From assembly GCF_000428845.1 (NCBI RefSeq), contig NZ_AUAS01000009.1:1-64000 (forward strand): 64,000 nucleotides of DNA. The letters are read 5' to 3'. Shown in pieces: positions 49,633-57,877 of this stretch. The first letter of the stretch is position 1; each line of letters opens with the position of its first letter. The stretch is from Dyadobacter alkalitolerans DSM 23607. GTDB lineage: Bacteria; Bacteroidota; Bacteroidia; Cytophagales; Spirosomataceae. A program made the position numbers and the translations under genes. Below the pieces are notes generated by a model, which made no database searches, was not told the origin of the DNA, and was given only the letters and a program-made list of their open reading frames with translations.

Positions 49633-51186
49633 ATGCAAAAGTCCATATATCAAAAAAGCCTTATTCCTCTTGCTATTGGTGCGCTCGCATTCCTTGCTTC
49701 ATGCAGCGACAGCCATTTTGAGGAAATTAACAAAGATCCCAACCGTCCCGGAAATACGACGACGACCACGATACTCCTATCGGCTGAAAAACAGCTTATT
49801 GACAACATTCGGAACGAAAACAGCTCCCTGCGCGGCACGCAGCTGTTCGCTCAGTATTACAGTCAGAACATTTACAGTGACCAGTCGCGTTATGACATTC
49901 CGCGTTCTTATTCAGATACTTATTGGAGCAATGCTTACAAGGCGCTTAATAACCTGAACGAGATCATTATCCTGAACTCGGACCCGACCAAGAAGGATGT
50001 TGCCGCTGCTGGTGTGGCGGGTACGAATGCAAACCAGATCGCTATTGCGCGGATCTTGAAAGCCTATGCCTTTCAAGGCTTGACCGATGTTTTCGGGAAT
50101 GTTCCTTACCAATCGTATGGCAATCCGGACCCCGAGTTTCAGGCTTTGCAGCAGACGCCCGAGAATCTGAGCCCTGCCTATGCGAGCCAGCAAAAGATCT
50201 ATCAGGATATTCTGAATGAGTTGAAGGCAGCCGGTGACACTTTGATCAAATACAAAACGGCCAACACATTCGGCAACTATGATGTGATTTACAAAGGCAA
50301 AAATGAGTTGTGGGCCAAATTTGCGAATTCGCTCCGACTGCGGATCGCCACCCGGATCAGGACCAAGCTTCCGGCAGAATCAAATATACACTTTGAGGAT
50401 GCTCTGGCAAAAGGTGTTTTCACATCTAATGCAGACAATGCGGTTTTCAAATACCAGGCACTGGCGCCTAACGAAGCACCGCTCTTCCGCGCAACTGTAA
50501 CGGCGAACAGAAAGGACTTTGCCGTTTCCCACGTGCTTATTAATGTGCTGAAAGGTGAGCTTGGAACTGTAAAAGTGCAGGATCCCAGATTGCCTATCTA
50601 CGCTACAAAGAATGCAGCGGGCGAGTATGTAGGCCAACCTTACGGATTGCCGGTTGCAGCAGCAGGCTTACTGACAGCCACAGACGTGAGTCTTCCGGGA
50701 GCGGCAGTTAATGCAGCCAATTATGGTGAGGTTTTGCAGGAATATGCGGAAGTTTCTTTCCTGATTTCAGAGTATAAAAACTGGGATCAGCAGGCGTACA
50801 TCAACGGCGTTACTGCCTCTCTGCAAAAATGGGGCGTTGCTCCGGCGGACATTACGACTTATGTCGCAGCGCTTCCGAAAGCCGACAAGGCCAATGTATT
50901 GAACCAAAAATACCTGGCACTTTATACCCAGGGCGATGAAGCGTGGAGTGAGATCCGCCGCACTGGTTACCCTACATTCCTGGTAAAATCCGGCGATGTG
51001 GTTTGGCGCAGGACTGCGAATGGCCAGACGACGGATTATAAGTTTCAGCCGCTTTTCGGTGAGGGAGTTCCATTGCGGTTATATTATCCGCCAAAAGAAC
51101 AAAGCGTGAACCTCGCCAATTACCAGAATGCGGTGAAAGCACAGGGGAACGACGACATTACCACCTTACTTTGGTGGAATAAATAA
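49633..51186 (+). CDS. SusD-like lipoprotein (SusD/RagB-2 type)
   Basis: The 517-residue protein has a lipoprotein signal (LIPLAIGALAFLASC, Cys about 24). It opens 'EEINKDPNRPGNTTTTTILL' and has 'IARILKAYAFQGLTDVFGNV' with 'PYQSYG' in the helical repeat region, then 'LYTQGDEAWSEIRRTGYPTF' near the end, the hallmarks of the SusD-like_2 group. It should cap and serve the SusC transporter encoded 23 bp upstream. A terminator follows. Confidence 0.93.
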   Translation: MQKSIYQKSLIPLAIGALAFLASCSDSHFEEINKDPNRPGNTTTTTILLSAEKQLIDNIRNENSSLRGTQLFAQYYSQNIYSDQSRYDIPRSYSDTYWSNAYKALNNLNEIIILNSDPTKKDVAAAGVAGTNANQIAIARILKAYAFQGLTDVFGNVPYQSYGNPDPEFQALQQTPENLSPAYASQQKIYQDILNELKAAGDTLIKYKTANTFGNYDVIYKGKNELWAKFANSLRLRIATRIRTKLPAESNIHFEDALAKGVFTSNADNAVFKYQALAPNEAPLFRATVTANRKDFAVSHVLINVLKGELGTVKVQDPRLPIYATKNAAGEYVGQPYGLPVAAAGLLTATDVSLPGAAVNAANYGEVLQEYAEVSFLISEYKNWDQQAYINGVTASLQKWGVAPADITTYVAALPKADKANVLNQKYLALYTQGDEAWSEIRRTGYPTFLVKSGDVVWRRTANGQTTDYKFQPLFGEGVPLRLYYPPKEQSVNLANYQNAVKAQGNDDITTLLWWNK

Positions 51187-51200
51187 CCACGAATAGGATT

Positions 51201-51249
51201 AAAAAAACGCAATGGTGGCTTTACAGGGCCGCTATTGCGTCTTTTTTTA
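51201..51249 (+). terminator. Terminator of the second SusC/SusD operon
   Basis: ACGCAATGGTGGC pairs with GCCGCTATTGCGT and is followed by CTTTTTTT; an A-run precedes it, so it may also work leftward. It starts 15 bp after the SusD stop codon. Confidence 0.88.
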
Positions 51250-51291
51250 ACTTTTTTACTAACCTACTAACTCTATATAGTTTATGTTTTA

Positions 51292-51299
51292 TATATTTG
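51292..51299 (+). promoter_or_regulatory. -7 element upstream of the TonB receptor gene
   Basis: TATATTTG matches TAnnTTTG exactly. The predicted leader to the ATG at 51456 is about 150 nt, long enough for post-transcriptional control. Confidence 0.45.
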
Positions 51300-51455
51300 T
51301 GACCAAACTAATCAAACTCCTTTATGCATTCAGTTATCCTAGGCAAAGGCTCTTATTGTTGGCGGTACATTATTGCATTACAACCAGGAGGTTGCTTTTC
51401 AACTTTCTGACTTCAATTAAACCAGACAACCATTATACCGCTAATTGCAGTAAGC

Positions 51456-54017
51456 ATGAAAAATTATTTTAAAACAGCCATTCTAACAATTGCCCTTCTT
51501 TTTCCCCTCTATTTATTTGCGCAAGATGCCACCGTTAATGCTACGGTAACCGGGAAAGTGCTGGATGCCAGCACCAGCGAACCGCTCATAGGTGCCACGG
51601 TGACCATCAAGGGAACGACCAATGGCGACGTTACCGATTCAAATGGTGAGTTCAGCCTTGTTACAGGCCAGATCCTGCCCTTTACCTTGATCGTTACCTA
51701 TGTGGGTTATGTGAAAAAGGAACTTCTGATCAATGAGAGTAAAGTCGACATAAGACTGGAACAGAATAACACACAGCTTGACGACGTTGTGATTTCTTCC
51801 CGCCGCCGGCAGGAATCTGCCCAGGAAGTGCCTATCCCCATTTCGGTAATTGGCGGGACCAGAGCTGAGGACGCAGGTGCATTTAATGTAAATCGCTTGA
51901 AAGAACTGGTGCCGACAGTTCAGCTTTACGCTTCCAACGCTAGAAATACCACATTGAACATTCGCGGATTGGGCTCCACTTACGGACTTACCAATGACGG
52001 GATCGATCCTGGTGTAGGTTTTTATGTGGATGGCGTTTACTATGCACGTCCGGCGGCAACCGCATTGGATTTTATTGACATTGAGCGTGTTGAAGTCTTG
52101 CGCGGACCACAAGGAACGCTGTTTGGTAAAAACACAACCGCAGGTGCATTTAACATTACAACGCGCGCCGCAAGCTTTACAACCGGCGCCAACCTCGAAC
52201 TAAGCTATGGTAACCTGGGATATATCCAGGCAAAAGCTTCGGTAACGGGTCCATTGAGCAAAAAACTTGCCGCCCGGGTGTCTTTTACAGGAACGCAACG
52301 CAACGGCACATTCTTCAATGAGCATACGCAACTGCCGATCAATGATATCAACAACATTGGTGTAAGAGGGCAGCTGCTGTACACGCCTTCGGAAAAGGTT
52401 AACATTACGGTGATCGGAGATGTTTCAGATCAAAAACCTACGGGATACGGCTGGCCGGTGGCCGGGGTTGTAACAACCAAAAGGGCTGGTTACAGACAGT
52501 TTAACAGCATTATTGCTGATCTGGGATACACACTTCCTTACAAAAGTGCTTTCGAGCGCAGACTGGACTTGGACACGCCTTCCAAGGCAGATAACCGTTT
52601 GGGTGGTGTTTCTGTGAATGCAGATATCAAAATCGGAAACGGAACATTGACCTCTACTTCTGCGTGGCGTTACTGGAAATGGACGCCTTTGAATGACCGG
52701 GATTATATCGGACTGCCTGTATTTACAATTTCCTCGGGTAACTCTGCACATGATCAATGGTCACAGGAACTGCGTTATTCAGGAAAAATTTCTCCGAAGC
52801 TGAGCGGTGTGATCGGCGTATTCGGCCTTTGGCAAGACCTGACTTCTGACCCGGTACAAACAGAAGAAGCGGGTTCTGCACAATGGAGGTTCGCGCAAAG
52901 CTCTACCAGCCCGTTATGGCAAACACCAGGCTTGTTCGATAACTTTGGTATCAGAACAACAAACCGTATTAAAAGCACTAGTTTGGCGGTTTTCGCACAA
53001 GCTGACTGGGCTGTGGCTGAGAAGTTCCACATTCTTCCTGGGGTTCGTTACAATTACGATAAGAAAGTGGTGGATTACAGCAGGGTGGCCTACGGTGGCT
53101 TGCAGACAACCGATGCGGAGTTGTTGAAACTGAAAAACGGCGTTTACAGCAACCAGGCTTTCAATACAGATTATGCTGAGGGCAATTTCTCGGGGCAGTT
53201 ATCAGTCCAATACAGGGCCAGCACACGTTTCAATGCATATGCCACGTATTCTGTTGGATTTAAGCCAATTGGTGTGAATGTGGGTGGGTTACCAACAGCA
53301 AACGGGGCCGTTTTGCTTGATCTGGCGAAAGTAAAACCGGAATTTGTTGAGCACAAAGAATTTGGTATCAAAACAAAACCAACAGGTAACTCGGTATTGA
53401 ACCTGACATTCTTCCGCTCCGACATTGATGATTTTCAAACGCAGGTGCAAACGCCGGAACCTGGCGTGAACCGCGGTTACCTGGCCAATGCTGAAAACGT
53501 GCGTGTACAGGGTGCGGAATTGGATGGTAATATTCGTTTTGGCGCATTGACATTGAATGCTGCGGTGGCTTATACAGATGGTAAATATGTTAAATTCATC
53601 AATGCTCCGGTTCCTCTGGAAGAAGTCGGCGGGCCGCAGGCTTTCAAAGATGTTTCCGGTGGACGTCTGCCGGGAATTTCTAAATGGTCTGGCTCTGTGG
53701 GTGGTGAAGTGGTTGCGAAGGGAAAATTGCTCGGCTTAAAAGGTAATTTCTTCCTGAGCGTGGATGAATATTATCGCTCGGAATTTTCCTCCAGCCCATC
53801 ACCATCACAATATCTGAACATCGACGGCTACGGTCTGACAAACGCTAGAGCGGGTTTCAGAGCTTCCAACGGCATCACATTCTTCCTTTGGGGACGCAAC
53901 TTGTTTAACAAAGATTATTACGAACAATTGCTTGCCGCACCGGGCAGTTACGGACAGTACGCTGGAATCGTTGGTGATCAGAGAACTTATGGGGTAACGC
54001 TGAGATATTCTTTGTAA
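51456..54017 (+). CDS. TonB-dependent receptor with regulatory-like N-terminal domain
   Basis: The 853-residue protein has a signal peptide (about 1-23, ending LFAQD), a carboxypeptidase-regulatory-like repeat ('SEPLIGATVTIKGTTNGDVT'), then a TonB plug with 'LDDVVISSRRRQESAQEVPI', 'TLNIRGLGSTYGLTNDGIDP' and 'IERVEVLRGPQGTLFGKNTT'. The barrel ends 'QRTYGVTLRYSL' with an aromatic end pattern. The plug motif and 850-residue length place it with catecholate/siderophore or small-ligand receptors, not with SusC. It has no partner SusD gene. A bidirectional terminator separates it from the convergent operon. Confidence 0.9.
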   Translation: MKNYFKTAILTIALLFPLYLFAQDATVNATVTGKVLDASTSEPLIGATVTIKGTTNGDVTDSNGEFSLVTGQILPFTLIVTYVGYVKKELLINESKVDIRLEQNNTQLDDVVISSRRRQESAQEVPIPISVIGGTRAEDAGAFNVNRLKELVPTVQLYASNARNTTLNIRGLGSTYGLTNDGIDPGVGFYVDGVYYARPAATALDFIDIERVEVLRGPQGTLFGKNTTAGAFNITTRAASFTTGANLELSYGNLGYIQAKASVTGPLSKKLAARVSFTGTQRNGTFFNEHTQLPINDINNIGVRGQLLYTPSEKVNITVIGDVSDQKPTGYGWPVAGVVTTKRAGYRQFNSIIADLGYTLPYKSAFERRLDLDTPSKADNRLGGVSVNADIKIGNGTLTSTSAWRYWKWTPLNDRDYIGLPVFTISSGNSAHDQWSQELRYSGKISPKLSGVIGVFGLWQDLTSDPVQTEEAGSAQWRFAQSSTSPLWQTPGLFDNFGIRTTNRIKSTSLAVFAQADWAVAEKFHILPGVRYNYDKKVVDYSRVAYGGLQTTDAELLKLKNGVYSNQAFNTDYAEGNFSGQLSVQYRASTRFNAYATYSVGFKPIGVNVGGLPTANGAVLLDLAKVKPEFVEHKEFGIKTKPTGNSVLNLTFFRSDIDDFQTQVQTPEPGVNRGYLANAENVRVQGAELDGNIRFGALTLNAAVAYTDGKYVKFINAPVPLEEVGGPQAFKDVSGGRLPGISKWSGSVGGEVVAKGKLLGLKGNFFLSVDEYYRSEFSSSPSPSQYLNIDGYGLTNARAGFRASNGITFFLWGRNLFNKDYYEQLLAAPGSYGQYAGIVGDQRTYGVTLRYSL

Positions 54018-54042
54018 TAAGTCAGTTTAAGGTTCATCAGTT

Positions 54043-54076
54043 AAAAAGAGAAGCCGTGTTATGCGGCTCTCTTTTT
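54043..54076. terminator. Bidirectional terminator between convergent transcripts
   Basis: AAAAAGAGAAGCCG and CGGCTCTCTTTTT form a stem with one bulged base around TGTTATG, with A- and T-runs on both sides, 26 bp after the receptor stop codon. Confidence 0.85.
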
Positions 54077-54101
54077 GTATAATGTTTTCTCTTTTTATGT
54101 A

Positions 54102-54457
54102 TTAAAATGTAAAACCAACGGCGAGCTTAGAAGTCAAATGCGGACGGGCAGTGCCGTAAGTCCTGTAAGCAAGCGGGAAGGGAGCGCCTCCTGGATAGGG
54201 TTGTGGAGCTGCTGGTCGTAAGAAAAGGCAAGATAGGCACCGCTGAAATTGTTAGCGTTCAAGCCCTTTCGCATCCGGCTGTTCATGTTGTAGTACCAGC
54301 GCACTTTTGCATTGCCCCAGATATTGGTACGCCTGTATCGCGAGACGATCAGATCCCGCAAAATGCTGACATTAAACCGATTAACTGGAATGCTGTCCTG
54401 GCCAAAAGCGTATTGCAGGACGAATAGGAACAAAAGCGGTGTCAAGCCTTTTTTCAT
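54102..54457 (-). pseudogene. Degenerate outer-membrane barrel gene, internal deletion and frameshift
   Basis: The frame from ATG 54457 has a signal peptide (MKKGLTPLLFLFVLQYAFGQ), then 'RTNIWGNAKVRWYYNMNSRM' and 'RKGLNANNFSGAYLAFSYDQ', and stops at 54134-54136. In the neighbouring frame the same region reads 'AYRTYGTARPHLTSKLAVGF' followed by TF and a stop at 54102-54104, a classic barrel C-terminus ending in Phe. The gene therefore carries the beginning, one central piece and the end of a barrel protein, joined by a frameshift. The central piece is related to the intact protein at 4201-5448. It is the last gene of the sigma/anti-sigma/DUF4097 operon, 24 bp after the DUF4097 gene. Confidence 0.6.
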
Positions 54458-54481
54458 ACTTAATACTTGGAATAAGATAAT

Positions 54482-55369
54482 TTACTTAACCGTCACTCTG
54501 CCAAATTCTGCGTTGATATCGACGTTTGCCAGCTGGTTTTTAGAGAAAAATGCTTCTTTGAAATCCGCTGTATTGCGCTTCCATTTGAAACCGTTAGGGA
54601 GCTTCATGGTGGCATAGGCGCTTTGGATGGTGTAGTCAAAGTTTTGCCAGTTTTTGGTCTGCAAAGTGATCTCTGCTTTCCTGGATTTTACGCCCAGGCT
54701 TGTGAGCCCGCTCGTCGGAAACAGCTCAATGTCCCCGTAAACAGCATCCACCTTGATTACCCCGCCAATGCTTAATAATGACATTTTCGTATGATCGCTC
54801 TGGAAGGTGAAAGTGCCGGATATTTCACTGCCTTTCAGCTCGCCGAAAGAGGTTTGCATTTGTCCTTTTCCCGTGATTTCTATGAGATTTGTTGTACAAA
54901 AATCGGCTTTCAGCTGCAAGCTGTTCGTTAGGCCTTTCAATGTGATTGTGCCAAAAGAATTTTTCAAATCCACTGCGCAGGATGCGGGCAGATGGATTTT
55001 GTACCGCGCCCGGAGGTTCGAGACCGGTTTGCTTTCTCCGTCTTTCAGAACAATATAGTTACGCAGAAAATAATCTTTGCCGTTGCGGTCGGCTATATAC
55101 TGAACCTTGGAAAGGTCATTCGCAGCAACGCTTTTCTCCGGGTGCCTCGCCGACAGCTCCATGACAATGGATATTTCCAACTTGTCCCAGGTGGTCAGTT
55201 CAATGTCTGCTTTCTCTGCAAAAATGTGCAGCGTGCGTATATCGGGTGACGTTATGTTTTTTTCAATGGTCTTCGTTGCCACTTGTAATACACTCTGTGC
55301 AGCGGCAATGTGGCTGGCGGCAGCCGAAAGCATGGCCATGAGTATTTTGAGATAAAAAATTTGTTTCAT
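54482..55369 (-). CDS. DUF4097-type adhesin-like periplasmic protein
   Basis: The 295-residue protein has a signal peptide (about 1-24, ending HIAAAQS) and a parallel beta-helix-like body of short repeats: 'RTLHIFAEKADIELTTWDKL', 'CAVDLKNSFGTITLKGL', 'GKGQMQTSFGELKGSEIS', 'GGVIKVDAVYGDIELFPTS', and 'LANVDINAEFGRVTVK' at the end. This is the DUF4097/'putative adhesin' pattern often encoded with ECF sigma and anti-sigma genes. It starts 11 bp after the anti-sigma gene, so it is co-transcribed. It may monitor the envelope or bind cell-surface polymers; the function is not established. Confidence 0.75.
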   Translation of the reverse strand: MKQIFYLKILMAMLSAAASHIAAAQSVLQVATKTIEKNITSPDIRTLHIFAEKADIELTTWDKLEISIVMELSARHPEKSVAANDLSKVQYIADRNGKDYFLRNYIVLKDGESKPVSNLRARYKIHLPASCAVDLKNSFGTITLKGLTNSLQLKADFCTTNLIEITGKGQMQTSFGELKGSEISGTFTFQSDHTKMSLLSIGGVIKVDAVYGDIELFPTSGLTSLGVKSRKAEITLQTKNWQNFDYTIQSAYATMKLPNGFKWKRNTADFKEAFFSKNQLANVDINAEFGRVTVK

Positions 55370-55380
55370 GTTTTAGGGAA

Positions 55381-55953
55381 TTATATCATTTTGGCCATTT
55401 CGTTCAACACTTCAGCCTTTTGTTGTTCAATGTCTGCAAACTGGCGCACGAGGTCGGGCTCTGCATTGTATTCTCCGATGGCCTGCTGCAACTGGGTCGC
55501 TGCATTGACCAAATCCTCATATTCATTTTGCAACCTTTTGTAATCATTGCTGGCGCAGATTAACGTCTCCGTTTCGCAATATGCTTTGAGCTTTTCATAT
55601 TGCTGGTCAGTAACCTGGTCCACTTTTGTTTGCAGCCGCTCATCAACCATTTCCTGCCTGAAAGCGATTTGTTTACCGGACTTCTTTCCAATAAACCAAA
55701 CCCCTGCAACGCCCATTAACAAAGCCACTGCGGCCGCATACTGCCAGAAATGAGCAGTTCGGTTGATCTTTGGCCCATTCGCAATCAGTTGCCATAGCCT
55801 TTCATCCGGTTCATATTCTGGTAAAGACTGTGCCGCTGCTTTTAATGGTAACTCATTCAACTCCTGCTGTAACGATGCCCAAACACCCTCACCAGGAGAG
55901 TAATGCGGGAGTTTGGTCAGGGCCTCTTTTAATGTATGCTGATTCTTTTCCAT
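55381..55953 (-). CDS. Anti-sigma-like single-pass membrane protein
   Basis: The 190-residue protein has a cytoplasmic N-terminal half with two copies of a short motif, 'LPHYSPGEGVWASLQQELNE' and 'LPEYEPDERLWQLIANGP' (about residues 15-65), then a membrane helix (about 70-87, FWQYAAAVALLMGVAGVWFI) and a periplasmic coiled-coil-like tail (residues 100-190, rich in Glu/Gln). The layout and its position 8 bp after the ECF sigma gene make an anti-sigma role very likely. Zinc ligands (HxxxCxxC) are missing. The two Cys in 'KAYCETETLICASN' could form a disulfide in the periplasm. Confidence 0.75.
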   Translation of the reverse strand: MEKNQHTLKEALTKLPHYSPGEGVWASLQQELNELPLKAAAQSLPEYEPDERLWQLIANGPKINRTAHFWQYAAAVALLMGVAGVWFIGKKSGKQIAFRQEMVDERLQTKVDQVTDQQYEKLKAYCETETLICASNDYKRLQNEYEDLVNAATQLQQAIGEYNAEPDLVRQFADIEQQKAEVLNEMAKMI

Positions 55954-55961
55954 AGTGGTGA

Positions 55962-56471
55962 TTATTTTGGGGAGAGCATGCTGCGCAGCTTTCTCTTTGC
56001 ATGAAATAGTTGTGATTTGGACGTTCCTTCTGTAATGTTGAGCATTGCTGCGATTTCTTTGTGCGTGTAGCCTTCCACCTCTGCCAGCACGAAAATGGTT
56101 CTGAAACCATCTGGCAATGAACGCACGGCTGTTTCCAGATGCGCCGTGTTAATTTCTACATCATTCCAGTCGATGATTTCGCCCGTATATTCTGCCAGGT
56201 CATGCCAGACCACGATTTTTTTCTTTTTTGTAGATTTTCTGATAACAATCTGCTTGATCCAGGCGCCCAACGCCGAGTCGCCACGGAATTGGTTCAGGTG
56301 TTTGAAAACGTCCATAAATGCATCCTGCAACACATCATTAGCATCATCGAAATCCCCGGTAATCCGGTAAGCAAGCGTATACATTGCCTTCTTATAGCGA
56401 TCATACAGTTGCCGCTGGGCAATCCGGTCATGCAAAAGGCATCCTGAAATAAGCTCAGCCTCAGATGTCAT
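55962..56471 (-). CDS. ECF-type RNA polymerase sigma factor
   Basis: The 169-residue protein has region 2 with 'LYDRYKKAMYTLAYRITGDF' and 'DANDVLQDAFMDVFKHLNQF', and region 4 with 'VRSLPDGFRTIFVLAEVEGY' and 'THKEIAAMLNITEGTSKSQL' (helix-turn-helix, about residues 125-150). It is the first gene of a minus-strand operon that continues with the anti-sigma-like protein, DUF4097 protein and the broken barrel gene, spaced 8, 11 and 24 bp apart. Its product should activate an envelope regulon that probably includes this operon. Confidence 0.93.
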   Translation of the reverse strand: MTSEAELISGCLLHDRIAQRQLYDRYKKAMYTLAYRITGDFDDANDVLQDAFMDVFKHLNQFRGDSALGAWIKQIVIRKSTKKKKIVVWHDLAEYTGEIIDWNDVEINTAHLETAVRSLPDGFRTIFVLAEVEGYTHKEIAAMLNITEGTSKSQLFHAKRKLRSMLSPK

Positions 56472-56825
56472 ACATTGTTTTTTAGGGTACTCAACTTAAA
56501 GAGGCCGCAAGAAGGGGAAAAGGTTGTATGGGTGTGTAGGAATTTGTTCTTATCTTAACTTGCGTCGTCACACATTATAAATCTAACATTTTATGAAGAG
56601 CGTCAGCCAAAAAGTAATTACTCCATTGTCTCACAAAGATTACAATTCCGCAAATCCCTTGGCCCTTATCAGTAAAGATCGAGAAGGTTGTCCCCATCAT
56701 TTTTGATTCGAGAACGTTTCAATAAAAAAAGTATAAGTCACACTTATATCGTTGTGTTCGAGGTTGTTTTCTAAAGAAATCCGCGGAATATTCGCGCTTC
56801 AAAAAAACATAGCTTTTGAATAATT
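56472..56825. other. Intergenic region with an inverted repeat, no clear gene
   Basis: The stretch upstream of the ECF operon has no supported gene. A 37-codon frame at 56593-56706 has no recognisable motif. TATAAGT and ACTTATA around CAC (56732-56748) form a perfect 17-bp inverted repeat that could be an operator. The sequence before 56826 includes TAATTTG (56821-56827), one base short of TAnnTTTG, a possible -7 element for the RNA-like segment to the right. Confidence 0.4.
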
Positions 56826-56966
56826 TGAACGTTTTGCCTTGTTACGGTGAGGATCAGCGAAAACTCCCTAAGCGCTTCTATGAGTGTTTGGACACCTAAG
56901 ACAAGGCATTGTTTCGACGTTTGAAGAACACAGCAATTGGAATGATCAATTGCCTGTGTTTTTTTG
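56826..56966 (+). ncRNA. Structured small-RNA candidate upstream of the AbiF-like gene
   Basis: Nested pairings are visible in order: AACGT (56828-56832) with ACGTT (56917-56921); GCCTTGT (56836-56842) with ACAAGGC (56901-56907); GGTG (56846-56849) with CACC (56893-56896); and AGCG (56856-56859) with CGCT (56873-56876), closing a 13-base loop with ACTCCC. A standard terminator follows: AACACAG-CAATTG (56927-56939) with CAATTG-C-CTGTGTT (56947-56960), then T residues. No ORF in the segment has coding character. A short RNA of about 140 nt is thus the simplest reading. AbiF-type genes are reported to be stably linked to a conserved non-coding RNA acting as antitoxin, and an AbiF-like gene begins 126 bp downstream. 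Confidence 0.6.
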
Positions 56967-56967
56967 A

Positions 56968-57044
56968 CAAAAAAAGGGAGCTCTGTACAGAACTCCCTAA
57001 CTCTACCTGGTTACGTTTCCACGAAGGAAAGAGGCTTGACCAGG
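56968..57044. other. Two hairpins in the AbiF-like gene leader
   Basis: Hairpin 1 pairs AGGGAG (56975-56980) with CTCCCT (56993-56998) and extends inward through TCTG/CAGA; on the minus strand it is followed by a T-run (the A-run 56969-56975) and reads as a terminator for leftward transcription. Hairpin 2 pairs CCTGGT (57006-57011) with ACCAGG (57039-57044) and holds an inner TTTCC/GGAAA stem. Either this is part of the AbiF mRNA leader or a second small RNA on the minus strand. The motif AACTCCCTAA occurs both here (56991-57000) and in the loop of the upstream RNA candidate. Confidence 0.5.
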
Positions 57045-57092
57045 CCTACGTGATACAAACAAAACACATTATACTGGAAATTCCAAAAAAGG

Positions 57093-57773
57093 ATGAAAAA
57101 GAGTTTGCGAAATAGATATTTATCGAAGCCGAGATATGACAGATATTTGATAGCGAGTGCATACAATGATGATCGGGCTGGGCATCTCTACAATGCGGGG
57201 ATAGCATTATCAGAGGCCTTTCACCCTTTAATTAGCCAGTTTGAGGTTGTTCTTAGAAACGCTATTGATTCCGTTTTAGCCAGACATTTTAACGATAGCA
57301 GTTGGATCATTAATGAGAAAGCTGGATTCATGAATGACCGATCACTCGAAAAATCAAATTTCTATTTGCGGAAATGCGTCGAATCTGTAGAAAATAAATT
57401 GAGAAAAGCCAAAACGCCTGTCACATGTGGGAGGGTGATCTCTGATCAGACATTTGGTTTCTGGATAGCCTTCTTTGAGCCTGCAAATTACAGACTGATG
57501 AACGGTCGTCCAATACAGGTTTTTAAACATAAGCCTGCTTTCGAAAATCGAGCAAGTATTTATGCCAAATTAGAAATGATAAGAGATTTCAGAAACCGCG
57601 TAAACCATTGCGAACCAATATGCTTTAATGAAAACCGGATCGACTGTTCACAGGCTATTGCCGTAAGAATGAGCTTATACGAATTGGTAGGGTGGATTGA
57701 GCCTGAGTTGGTCCCGTTCTTTGCCAAAATTGACCATGTTAAAGCCAGTGTCAGTCAGTTGTTAGCAGTATAA
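57093..57773 (+). CDS. AbiF/Abi_2-type HEPN protein (abortive infection)
   Basis: The 226-residue protein has the Abi_2 layout seen in Abi family proteins: 'LSKPRYDRYLIASAYNDDRA' at the start, 'LSEAFHPLISQFEVVLRNAI' (about 39-58), 'SDQTFGFWIAFFEPANYRLM' (about 117-136) and the HEPN catalytic motif in 'IRDFRNRVNHCEPI', with Arg167 and His172 in R-x4-H spacing. HEPN proteins of this group are RNases that stop growth on phage infection, and AbiF is considered the ancestor of Cas13. Its length suits a single-gene system. The leader contains structured RNA-like elements instead of a protein antitoxin gene. The start at 57093 was preferred to an upstream frame (56909-57115) that runs through the RNA terminator and lacks homology. 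Confidence 0.82.
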   Translation: MKKSLRNRYLSKPRYDRYLIASAYNDDRAGHLYNAGIALSEAFHPLISQFEVVLRNAIDSVLARHFNDSSWIINEKAGFMNDRSLEKSNFYLRKCVESVENKLRKAKTPVTCGRVISDQTFGFWIAFFEPANYRLMNGRPIQVFKHKPAFENRASIYAKLEMIRDFRNRVNHCEPICFNENRIDCSQAIAVRMSLYELVGWIEPELVPFFAKIDHVKASVSQLLAV

Positions 57774-57877
57774 CTAGTTAAGAATATGACCAACAGAGAC
57801 GATATGACATTGCACTAATCCAACATTCTTGCTGGCAAGCTTTTGTTCATTATGAAGCCATACTAATTTCTAGCAAT

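Noticed and set aside
56593-56706. 37-codon frame ending GCPHHF as a possible peptide precursor
   Set aside because: No leader motif, modification enzyme or transporter gene is adjacent.
56909-57115. 68-codon plus-strand frame just before the AbiF-like gene
   Set aside because: It runs through the intrinsic terminator and both leader hairpins, overlaps the AbiF-like start in another frame and has no recognisable motif.
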